Positions 1 to 4,943 of a stretch of 7,096 bases of DNA are shown here, piece by piece (positions within the stretch are counted from its first letter, which is position 1; every line of letters starts with the position of its first letter). The notes under the pieces were generated by a model. The model worked only from the letters and a program-made list of their open reading frames with translations, had not been told where the DNA came from and ran no database searches. The DNA comes from Desulfuromonadales bacterium. GTDB lineage: Bacteria; Desulfobacterota; Desulfuromonadia; Desulfuromonadales; JACZKF01. The position numbers were made by a program, and so were the translations under genes. The DNA lies in the NCBI GenBank assembly GCA_014860175.1, contig JACZKF010000489.1, forward strand, positions 1-7,096, written 5' to 3'.

Positions 1-1
1 T

Positions 2-889
2 ATTGGCGGTGGCTATATCGGCTGCGAATTCGCCAGTATCTTTGCCGCTTTCGGCACTCAGGTCACCATCGTCGAACAACTTCCGGTTCTGCTCGCCCGT
101 ACCGATCGGCAGGCGGTGCGGGAAGTGGAGAAGAGTCTGAAGTCCCAGGGGGTGGTCATCCACACCGGGGCGACGGTCGAGGGGCTGGAGGTAGGCGACG
201 GGGCAGTGACGGTGCGCCTCTCCGGCGACCGGCGGCTGACGGTGGAGAAGGTGCTGGTCGCCGTCGGGCGCGTCCCCAATTCGGCCGGGTTCGGCTTTGA
301 AGAAGCCGGGGTGCAGCTGGAAGGGGGCGCAGTCGTGGTGGACGACCGGATGCGGACCTCCGCCGAAGGGATCTTCGCCATCGGCGATGTCACCAACCTC
401 ATCCAGTTGGCCCATGTGGCCAGCTACCAAGGGGAGGTGGCCGTTGCCAACGCTCTGGGGGGGGATGCCCGGGCCGACTACCGGGTGGTTCCGTCGACCA
501 TCTTCACTTTGCCGGAGATCGGCCAGGTCGGCTTGACCGAGGAAGAGTGCAAGGAGCAGGGGATGACGGTGGAGATCGGCCGCTTCGCCTACCAGGCGTC
601 CAGCAAGGCGCTGTGCGATGGGGAGCCCCGTGGCCTGGTGAAGATTCTGGCCAGCCGGCAGGACGGACGGATCGTCGGCGCCACCATGGTCGGTGAAGAA
701 GCCGCTATTCTGGTGAGTGAAGTCGCCGTCGCCATGCAGCAGAATATGACCGCCGCCGCTCTCGGGGCAGTGATCCATTCCCATCCCACCCTGCCGGAGA
801 TGATCCGGGAGGCGGCCGAGGATGTGGAGGGTGGGGCGGTGCATAAAATCGGCCGCCGCAAGGAACGGCCGGCAGCCTCGACCCAGTAG
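2..889 (+). CDS. lpdA: Dihydrolipoyl dehydrogenase (E3), 5'-truncated by window edge
   Basis: This FAD flavoprotein reoxidises the dihydrolipoyl groups of 2-oxoacid dehydrogenase or glycine-cleavage complexes and passes electrons to NAD+. The frame is open from base 2 to the TAG at 887-889, giving 295 visible residues. Family members are about 470 residues, so roughly the first 170, including the FAD-binding N-terminus and the redox-active CxxxxC disulfide, lie off the window. Visible in order (fragment numbering): the NAD-binding glycine motif IGGGYIG at residues 1-7, VGRVPN at about 88-93, the FAD-contacting IGDV at about 127-130, and the C-terminal dimerisation domain ending in HSHPTLPE (259-266), whose second His and Glu form the catalytic base pair in this family. 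The tail is rich in Arg, Lys and Ala. Whether it serves PDH or another complex cannot be decided, because lysC and cimA separate it from pdhABC. Mercuric or other class I disulfide reductases are less likely given the HxHPTxxE ending. Confidence 0.93.
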   Translation: MGGGYIGCEFASIFAAFGTQVTIVEQLPVLLARTDRQAVREVEKSLKSQGVVIHTGATVEGLEVGDGAVTVRLSGDRRLTVEKVLVAVGRVPNSAGFGFEEAGVQLEGGAVVVDDRMRTSAEGIFAIGDVTNLIQLAHVASYQGEVAVANALGGDARADYRVVPSTIFTLPEIGQVGLTEEECKEQGMTVEIGRFAYQASSKALCDGEPRGLVKILASRQDGRIVGATMVGEEAAILVSEVAVAMQQNMTAAALGAVIHSHPTLPEMIREAAEDVEGGAVHKIGRRKERPAASTQ

Positions 890-914
890 AACCGCGACCG
901 CGAGGCCGCTTTTT
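871..914 (+). terminator. Possible weak intrinsic terminator between lpdA and lysC
   Basis: GGC-A-GCCTCG (871-880) can pair with CGAGGC-C-GCT (901-910), a nine-pair stem with one A/C mismatch and a terminal G-U pair. TTTTT follows at 910-914. The stem starts inside the lpdA 3' end and spans its stop codon. The 20-nt loop and the mismatch make it a weak candidate, so read-through into lysC remains quite possible. Confidence 0.3.
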
Positions 915-937
915 CATCCAAGGAGGAAACCGAGACT

Positions 938-2170
938 ATGGCCCTGGTTGTGCAGAAGTATGGTGGGACGTCCATGGGTTCCGTCGAGAGAATCCGCAAC
1001 GTCGCCCGTCGGGTAGCCAAGACCTACGATGACGGCAATGACCTGGTGGTGATCGTCTCCGCCATGGCGGGGGAGACCAACAAACTGGTTGCCTTGGCCA
1101 ACGAATTGTGCGAATTCCCCAGCGAGCGGGAGTACGACGTGATGGTCGCCACCGGCGAGCAGGTTTCCATCGCCCTGCTGGCCATGGCGCTCAATTCGAT
1201 GGGGTACAAAGCCAAAAGCTACTGCGGCTTCCAGATCCCCATTCTCACCGACAGCGCCTTTTCCAAGGCGCGGATCGAATCGATTGACGATTCCAAGATC
1301 AATGAGGACTTGAAGAACGGCACGATCATCGTGGTCGCCGGCTTCCAGGGGATCGACCGGGAGGGGAACCTCACGACTCTCGGCCGCGGCGGCTCCGATA
1401 CCTCGGCCGTGGCGGTGGCGGCGGCTCTCAAGGCCGACGTCTGCGAAATCTACACCGATGTCGACGGGGTCTACACCACCGATCCGCGCATCGTACCGGA
1501 GGCCTCCAAGCTGGAGAAAATATCCTACGACGAAATGCTCGAGCTGGCCTCTCTCGGCTCCAAGGTGCTGCAGATCCGTTCAGTGGAATTCGCCAAGAAA
1601 TACGGCGTGGTGGTCCACGTCCGTTCCAGCTTCAACGACAATCCAGGTACCCTGGTGATGAAGGAGGATGCCGAAATGGAGACCGTACTGGTTTCAGGGA
1701 TCAGCTACAACAAGGATGAGGCCAAAGTTTCCGTTTTCAGGGTACCGGACAAGCCGGGAATCGCTGCAAAACTCCTGTCGCCGCTGGCGAATGCCAACAT
1801 CACCGTCGACATGATCATCCAGAACGTCTCTCACGAAGGGTACACCGATCTGACGTTCACGGTCCCGAAGGGAGATTTCAAAAAGGCGCTGAAGATCGTC
1901 CAGGAGACCGCCACCGAAATCGGAGCCAGCGGCGTGGCCAGCGACGAGAGTATCGCCAAGGTCTCCATCGTCGGGGTCGGCATGCGTTCCCACTCGGGGG
2001 TGGCGACCAAGATGTTCCAGACCCTTTCCGACGAAGGGATCAACATCCAGATGATCTCCACCAGCGAAATCAAGATCTCCTGTATCATCGATTCCAAGTA
2101 CACCGAACTGGCAGTGCGGGTCCTGCACGAGGCGTTTGGCCTCGCCAAGAAGGATGTTACGGTGGAATAG
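938..2170 (+). CDS. lysC: Aspartate kinase, ACT-regulated, with internal beta-subunit start
   Basis: This enzyme phosphorylates L-aspartate to 4-aspartyl phosphate, the committed step to lysine, threonine, methionine and isoleucine; it acts in the cytosol. It is 410 residues, typical of monofunctional class II enzymes (about 400-410). The amino-acid-kinase domain carries KYGGTS at 7-12, the nucleotide/aspartate-site segment TLGRGGSDTSAVA at 147-159 and TDVDGVYTTDPR at 173-184. Two C-terminal ACT repeats (about 263-325 and 341-405) would bind the feedback inhibitor, usually lysine and/or threonine in this family. The start at 938 follows AGGAGG (921-926) by 11 nt, and KYGG at residues 7-10 is the expected distance from the N-terminus. 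A second in-frame ATG at 1676 (Met247) has its own near-perfect ribosome binding site and would give a 164-residue ACT-only subunit. The gene lies 48 nt after lpdA and 76 nt before cimA. There is no homoserine dehydrogenase fusion. Confidence 0.97.
   Translation: MALVVQKYGGTSMGSVERIRNVARRVAKTYDDGNDLVVIVSAMAGETNKLVALANELCEFPSEREYDVMVATGEQVSIALLAMALNSMGYKAKSYCGFQIPILTDSAFSKARIESIDDSKINEDLKNGTIIVVAGFQGIDREGNLTTLGRGGSDTSAVAVAAALKADVCEIYTDVDGVYTTDPRIVPEASKLEKISYDEMLELASLGSKVLQIRSVEFAKKYGVVVHVRSSFNDNPGTLVMKEDAEMETVLVSGISYNKDEAKVSVFRVPDKPGIAAKLLSPLANANITVDMIIQNVSHEGYTDLTFTVPKGDFKKALKIVQETATEIGASGVASDESIAKVSIVGVGMRSHSGVATKMFQTLSDEGINIQMISTSEIKISCIIDSKYTELAVRVLHEAFGLAKKDVTVE
1661..1678 (+). promoter_or_regulatory. 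Internal ribosome binding site and start codon within lysC
   Basis: AAGGAGG at 1661-1667 is followed after 8 nt by ATG at 1676-1678, in frame with lysC (codon 247). This is a better Shine-Dalgarno and spacing than that of the main start. Translation from here would give 164 residues containing both ACT repeats and no kinase domain. In Bacillus subtilis aspartokinase II and Corynebacterium glutamicum LysC, a beta subunit of about 160-170 residues is made from an internal start at nearly the same codon, and the enzyme is an alpha2beta2 tetramer. That this site is used here is inference. Confidence 0.65.
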
Positions 2171-2197
2171 ACCGGCCACTGCGAAAACAAGGAAGGT

Positions 2198-2225
2198 GTA
2201 GGGGCGACGCATGCGTCGCCCCTAC
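2198..2225. repeat. Perfect 28-bp palindrome in the lysC-cimA spacer
   Basis: GTAGGGGCGACGCA (2198-2211) is followed directly by its exact reverse complement (2212-2225), with no spacer or mismatch. It would form a stable 12-14 bp hairpin in RNA or a cruciform in DNA. No T-run follows, so it is not a classical intrinsic terminator. Palindromes that begin GTAGGGGCG and end CGCCCCTAC occur as dispersed REP/MITE-like repeats in several bacterial groups, and I take this as one copy. It ends 21 nt before the cimA start, just upstream of its ribosome binding site. There is no second copy in the window. Confidence 0.85.
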
Positions 2226-2246
2226 CGTTAAGGGAGCAGAACGGCA

Positions 2247-3815
2247 ATGAATCTCATCAAGCTGTACGATACGACGCTGCGCGACGGTACCCAAGGGGAG
2301 GATGTCTCTTTTCTGGTCGCGGACAAGATCCGTATAGCCCAGCAGCTCGATGAGCTGGGCATCCACTATATCGAGGGGGGATGGCCGGGGAGCAATCCGA
2401 AGGACATCGCTTTTTTCCAGGAGATCAAGCAAGTCAAGCTGCAGCAGGCAAAGATTGCCGCCTTTGGCTCGACCCGCCGCGCCGGCACGACTCCCGACAA
2501 GGACAGCAACATCCGCACCTTGATCCAGGCCGAACCGGACGTGATCACCATTTTTGGCAAAACCTGGGACTTCCATGTTTACGAGGCCCTGCGCATCAGC
2601 CTCGAAGAGAACCTGGAACTGATCCATGACTCCCTCGCCTACCTGAAGCGGCATGCCGGGGAGGTGATCTACGACGCCGAGCATTTCTTTGACGGCTATA
2701 AGGCCAACCCCGACTACGCCCTGAAAACGCTGCAGGCGGCCGAAGCGGCCGGTGTCGACTGTCTGGTGCTGTGCGATACCAATGGCGGCACCTTGCCCCA
2801 CGAATTCCCCGCCATTCTGGCTGCCGTCAGAAAGACGGTCACCACCCCCCTCGGCATCCACACCCATAACGACAGCGAGTGTGCCGTCGCCAACACCCTG
2901 ATGGCGGTGGAACACGGCATCGTTCATGTACAGGGGACGATCAATGGCTTTGGCGAGCGGTGCGGCAATGCCAATCTCTGCTCGATCATCCCGGCCCTGC
3001 GGCTCAAACTGGGCAAAGAGTGCCTCAGCGATGAACAGTTGCGTCGATTGCGGTCAGCCTCCCGGTACATCTACGAACTCGCCAACCTGGTGCCGAACAA
3101 GCATCAGGCCTACGTCGGCAACTCCGCTTTCGCTCACAAAGGGGGGGTACACGTCTCCGCCATCCAGCGCCACCCCGAGACTTATGAGCACATCCGGCCG
3201 GAACGGGTCGGCAATGTGACCCGGGTTCTGGTCTCCGATCTTTCCGGCCGCTCCAACATCCTCGCCAAGGCCGAGGAGTTCAACATCAACCTCGACAGCA
3301 AGGATCCGGTCACCCTGGAGATCCTCGAAGAAATCAAGGAGATGGAGAACAAGGGGTACATGTTCGAGGGGGCCGAGGCCTCCTTCGAACTGCTCATGCG
3401 CAAGGCCCTGGGGACCTTGCGCCACTACTTCTCCGTCATCGGCTTCCGGGTTATCGACACCAAGCGGCACGAAGACGAAAAGCCCTTGTCCGAGGCGACC
3501 ATCCAGGTGAAAGTCGGGGGTAAGATCGAACATACCGCCGCCGAAGGGAACGGGCCGGTCAACGCTCTCGATAACGCTTTGCGCAAAGCGTTGGAGAGCT
3601 TCTACCCCCAGTTGCGGGAGATGCGGCTGTTCGATTACAAAGTCCGGGTTCTGCCGGCGGGGAATGGGACCGCCTCTTTCACCCGGGTCCTCATCGAATC
3701 GGGGGATAAGAGCTCCCGCTGGGGGACGGTCGGAGTTTCGGACAATATCATCGATGCTTCCTATCAGGCCCTGGTCGATGCCTTTATTTTCAAACTTCAT
3801 AAGGATCAGGAATAG
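2247..3815 (+). CDS. cimA: (R)-citramalate synthase
   Basis: This enzyme condenses pyruvate with acetyl-CoA to (R)-citramalate, the first step of the threonine-independent isoleucine route via 2-oxobutyrate. It is a cytosolic, divalent-metal-dependent DRE-TIM enzyme. Its 522 residues match the long CimA group rather than homocitrate synthases (about 380). Visible: the catalytic YDTTLRDGTQGE at 7-18 (Arg12, Asp13), EGGWPGSNPKD at 43-53 (typical of CimA), the metal-binding HTHND at 205-209, GFGERCGN at 234-241, and GGVHVSA at 299-305. The LeuA-type allosteric domain spans roughly 390-515, so end-product (isoleucine) feedback is likely. The start at 2247 follows AGGGAG (2231-2236) by 10 nt and places LYDTTLRDG at the normal N-terminal position. 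2-Isopropylmalate synthase is the main alternative, but the N-terminal sequence and the WPGSNPKD stretch favour CimA. It probably shares a transcript with lysC unless the upstream palindrome interferes. Confidence 0.95.
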   Translation: MNLIKLYDTTLRDGTQGEDVSFLVADKIRIAQQLDELGIHYIEGGWPGSNPKDIAFFQEIKQVKLQQAKIAAFGSTRRAGTTPDKDSNIRTLIQAEPDVITIFGKTWDFHVYEALRISLEENLELIHDSLAYLKRHAGEVIYDAEHFFDGYKANPDYALKTLQAAEAAGVDCLVLCDTNGGTLPHEFPAILAAVRKTVTTPLGIHTHNDSECAVANTLMAVEHGIVHVQGTINGFGERCGNANLCSIIPALRLKLGKECLSDEQLRRLRSASRYIYELANLVPNKHQAYVGNSAFAHKGGVHVSAIQRHPETYEHIRPERVGNVTRVLVSDLSGRSNILAKAEEFNINLDSKDPVTLEILEEIKEMENKGYMFEGAEASFELLMRKALGTLRHYFSVIGFRVIDTKRHEDEKPLSEATIQVKVGGKIEHTAAEGNGPVNALDNALRKALESFYPQLREMRLFDYKVRVLPAGNGTASFTRVLIESGDKSSRWGTVGVSDNIIDASYQALVDAFIFKLHKDQE

Positions 3816-3821
3816 GGGGCC

Positions 3822-4370
3822 GTGCGCCAGCCTCGTGGAACTTTCCTCCTGCTGTGCCTCTCTTTTCTCCCTTTGTCGTTTCATTTAGGTCGGGGGGCTC
3901 TTCCTCAGGAAGGCCCCCCGCCTTTTTTTCGGGAGAAGCAGGGGATTGTGATCGGTTTAGGGGAAGGGTTTGCGCGGCCCGGCCTGCATCAATTTTCTGA
4001 CGGTTCGACCTTCGGGACCGTCATGAAAATGGCGCTCCTCGATTCTGCCTTTCCGCTGCTGGACGACTCTCCCCTGGATTCTCCCCTGCTCACCGGCAGT
4101 CACCTCTCAGTGCCCCGGCGGGGGATGGAAGCGGCTGAAATAGAACGGAAATGGTTGCCGGCCGGGCAGCGTATCGCCTTGGGTATTGCCCTGCATCCCG
4201 ACCGGATGGAACGGCTTGACTGGGAGAGCCTGCCCGGCATCGGGCCGAAGCTGGCCCAGTCGATTGAAGAGGACCGACAAAAAAATGGCGATTTCGTCGC
4301 TCTTGAGAGCCTCACCAGGGTAAAGGGGATCGGCCCCAAACGCATCGACGCCTTCCGCCCATTTTTTTAA
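3822..4370 (+). CDS. ComEA-like helix-hairpin-helix protein with N-terminal hydrophobic segment
   Basis: The predicted protein is 182 residues. From the GTG at 3822 the N-terminus has a basic start (MRQPRG) and a hydrophobic stretch at about 7-22 that looks like a signal peptide or membrane anchor. Residues about 41-100 resemble a diverged SLBB/beta-grasp segment (FARPGLHQFSDGSTFGTVM, then LTGSHLSVP). Two helix-hairpin-helix motifs follow: LPGIGPKLA at 137-145 and VKGIGPKRI at 167-175. This order matches ComEA, the DNA-binding protein of competence, but a role in DNA uptake is only inference because no other competence gene is visible. AGGA (3808-3811) lies 10 nt before the GTG, which is 6 nt after the cimA stop, suggesting coupling. 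Oddly, a strong terminator overlaps codons 24-36. The alternative start GTG at 3948 would avoid it but lose the anchor and give 141 residues. I prefer 3822. Confidence 0.75.
   Translation: MRQPRGTFLLLCLSFLPLSFHLGRGALPQEGPPPFFREKQGIVIGLGEGFARPGLHQFSDGSTFGTVMKMALLDSAFPLLDDSPLDSPLLTGSHLSVPRRGMEAAEIERKWLPAGQRIALGIALHPDRMERLDWESLPGIGPKLAQSIEEDRQKNGDFVALESLTRVKGIGPKRIDAFRPFF
3891..3929 (+). terminator. Strong intrinsic terminator after cimA, inside the next reading frame
   Basis: CGGGGGGC (3891-3898) pairs with GCCCCCCG (3913-3920). Above a single bulged T (3899), CTTCC (3900-3904) pairs with GGAAG (3908-3912) around a TCA loop, giving 13 pairs in all. Seven Ts follow at 3923-3929. This is a textbook rho-independent terminator 76 nt after the cimA stop, and it would end the lysC-cimA transcript. 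It falls within codons 24-36 of the helix-hairpin-helix frame if that gene starts at 3822. Confidence 0.85.
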
Positions 4371-4451
4371 ATTCCCTAAGTTGCAGTAACTGGTAAGATA
4401 TTTCGACACTCCTCGAATGCAGACCGAATTCCTCTCCGAAAATCCCCAATC

Positions 4452-4467
4452 TGGCACGTCTGGTGTA
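4452..4467 (+). promoter_or_regulatory. Possible sigma-54-type promoter upstream of the zinc-ribbon gene
   Basis: TGGCACG (4452-4458) is a perfect -24 element. Four bases later, GTGTA (4463-4467) stands where TTGCA is expected, matching three of five positions, and the usual GC at -12 is GT. It lies 64 nt upstream of the zinc-ribbon ATG on the same strand. The imperfect -12 element keeps this tentative. Confidence 0.3.
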
Positions 4468-4478
4468 AAGAGACACCA
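4461..4478. promoter_or_regulatory. Inverted repeat, possible operator
   Basis: TGGTGT (4461-4466) and ACACCA (4473-4478) form a perfect 6-bp inverted repeat around AAAGAG. The repeat overlaps the -12 side of the sigma-54-like element, which would suit a repressor or activator site for the small gene downstream. It could equally be a small RNA hairpin in a leader. No known regulator is recognised. Confidence 0.3.
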
Positions 4479-4530
4479 TAGCTAACTACACAGACACGAT
4501 CGTTCAAAATACGCTTGAAAGGGGTCCCAT

Positions 4531-4686
4531 ATGAAATGTCCTAAGTGCAAAGGTCGCATGTACGCCGAGAAGTTCTACGATTTCGTTCGCGCTTTCGATG
4601 CCTGGAAATGCTGCTCCTGCGGTGAGGTGATCGATCCGACCATCCTGGCCAACAGAGCTCGAAATCACAACCTCTTTTTAGGCTGA
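4531..4686 (+). CDS. Small zinc-ribbon protein, 51 residues
   Basis: This short gene begins MKCPKCKGRMYAEKF and ends at the TGA at 4684-4686. Cys3 and Cys6 (CPKC) and Cys27 and Cys30 (CCSC, with an extra Cys28) form two CxxC knuckles 20 residues apart, a rubredoxin/zinc-ribbon arrangement for one Zn2+. Between them is an aromatic-rich segment (FYDFVRAFDAW), and the tail is basic and polar (NRARNHN). AAAGGGG (4518-4524) lies 6 nt before the ATG, a good ribosome binding site. No signal peptide or membrane segment is visible, so it should be cytosolic. Similar free-standing CPKC...WKC..CG proteins are, to my knowledge, common in Geobacter-like genomes without an assigned role; nucleic-acid or protein binding is only a guess. 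It appears monocistronic, with promoter-like sequence upstream and a hairpin 32 nt after its stop. Confidence 0.85.
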   Translation: MKCPKCKGRMYAEKFYDFVRAFDAWKCCSCGEVIDPTILANRARNHNLFLG

Positions 4687-4717
4687 CCACGCATAAGGGA
4701 GATCTTCACGACACTGC

Positions 4718-4746
4718 GAGGGCCGGGGAAAATTCCCGGCCCTCTT
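4718..4746. terminator. Perfect 10-bp hairpin after the zinc-ribbon gene, probable terminator
   Basis: GAGGGCCGGG (4718-4727) pairs exactly with CCCGGCCCTC (4735-4744) around the loop GAAAATT. Only a short pyrimidine stretch (TCTT) follows on the + strand, so it is a terminator by position and stability rather than by a full U-tract. It could stop transcription of the zinc-ribbon gene or serve as a transcript-end stabiliser. On the - strand there is no T-run. Confidence 0.55.
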
Positions 4747-4852
4747 CACGTCAGCTCCTCGGCTGCCTGACCATGCGCCGCCGCGACTCGGCCAACCGTC
4801 CCCTTGCCATCACCCGTCACCTCCACCCGAGCATGCATCTCGATGCCCGTCA

Positions 4853-4886
4853 GGCTAGCCGCTTGCCTAGCCCGAGGCGGGTGCTA
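4853..4886 (+). promoter_or_regulatory. Overlapping alternative hairpins/operator upstream of pdhA
   Basis: GGCTAG (4853-4858) pairs with CTAGCC (4867-4872) around 8 nt. The right arm is shared with a second, mutually exclusive hairpin: TAG-CCCG (4868-4874) with CGGG-TG-CTA (4878-4886) around AGG, with two bulged bases. The first inverted repeat also covers the -35 of the promoter candidate at 4863-4890. It could be a protein-binding operator or, if transcribed from further upstream, an antiterminator/attenuator-like switch. Chance pairing in GC-rich DNA is possible. Confidence 0.3.
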
Positions 4887-4890
4887 AACT
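4863..4890 (+). promoter_or_regulatory. Possible sigma-70 promoter of the pdhABC operon
   Basis: TTGCCT (4863-4868) and TAAACT (4885-4890), separated by 16 bp, each match four of six positions of the -35 and -10 consensus. Transcription would start near 4897, leaving a leader of about 47 nt. In that leader GG-TTGCTG (4905-4912) can pair with CGGCAA-A-CC (4921-4929), with one bulged A, just before the pdhA ribosome binding site. This is the best promoter-like sequence I see in the gap before pdhA. Confidence 0.35.
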
Positions 4891-4943
4891 AATCGAAAAA
4901 ACAGGGTTGCTGGCTTTTTGCGGCAAACCGTGGAAGGGGCCAG

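Noticed and set aside
890..937. Lysine riboswitch (L-box) or attenuator before lysC
   Set aside because: The 48-nt spacer is far too short for an L-box aptamer and has no leader peptide; only a weak hairpin is present.
2198..2225. The palindrome as an intrinsic terminator of lysC
   Set aside because: No T-run follows on either strand: CGTTAAGG follows on the + strand and ACCTTCC on the - strand.
2171..2246. T-box or leucine/isoleucine leader peptide before cimA
   Set aside because: The spacer contains only the 28-bp palindrome and a ribosome binding site; there is no run of Ile/Leu codons and no specifier stem.
3054..3884. 276-codon and similar minus-strand frames opposite cimA and lysC (also 1694-2212 and 2157-2927)
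   Set aside because: All are covered by strongly supported + strand enzymes, and their translations show only mirror-frame composition.
4773..4892. 39-codon + strand frame MRRRDSANRPLAITRHLHPS and onward, before pdhA
   Set aside because: It has no ribosome binding site, an Arg/Pro/Ser composition typical of random GC-rich frames, and overlaps the promoter-like elements and the more protein-like minus-strand frame.
4371..4943. tRNA, small RNA, CRISPR repeat or attachment site in the largest intergenic region
   Set aside because: No cloverleaf, no regularly spaced direct repeats and no tRNA 3' end could be found; only the hairpins and the zinc-ribbon gene listed above are supported.
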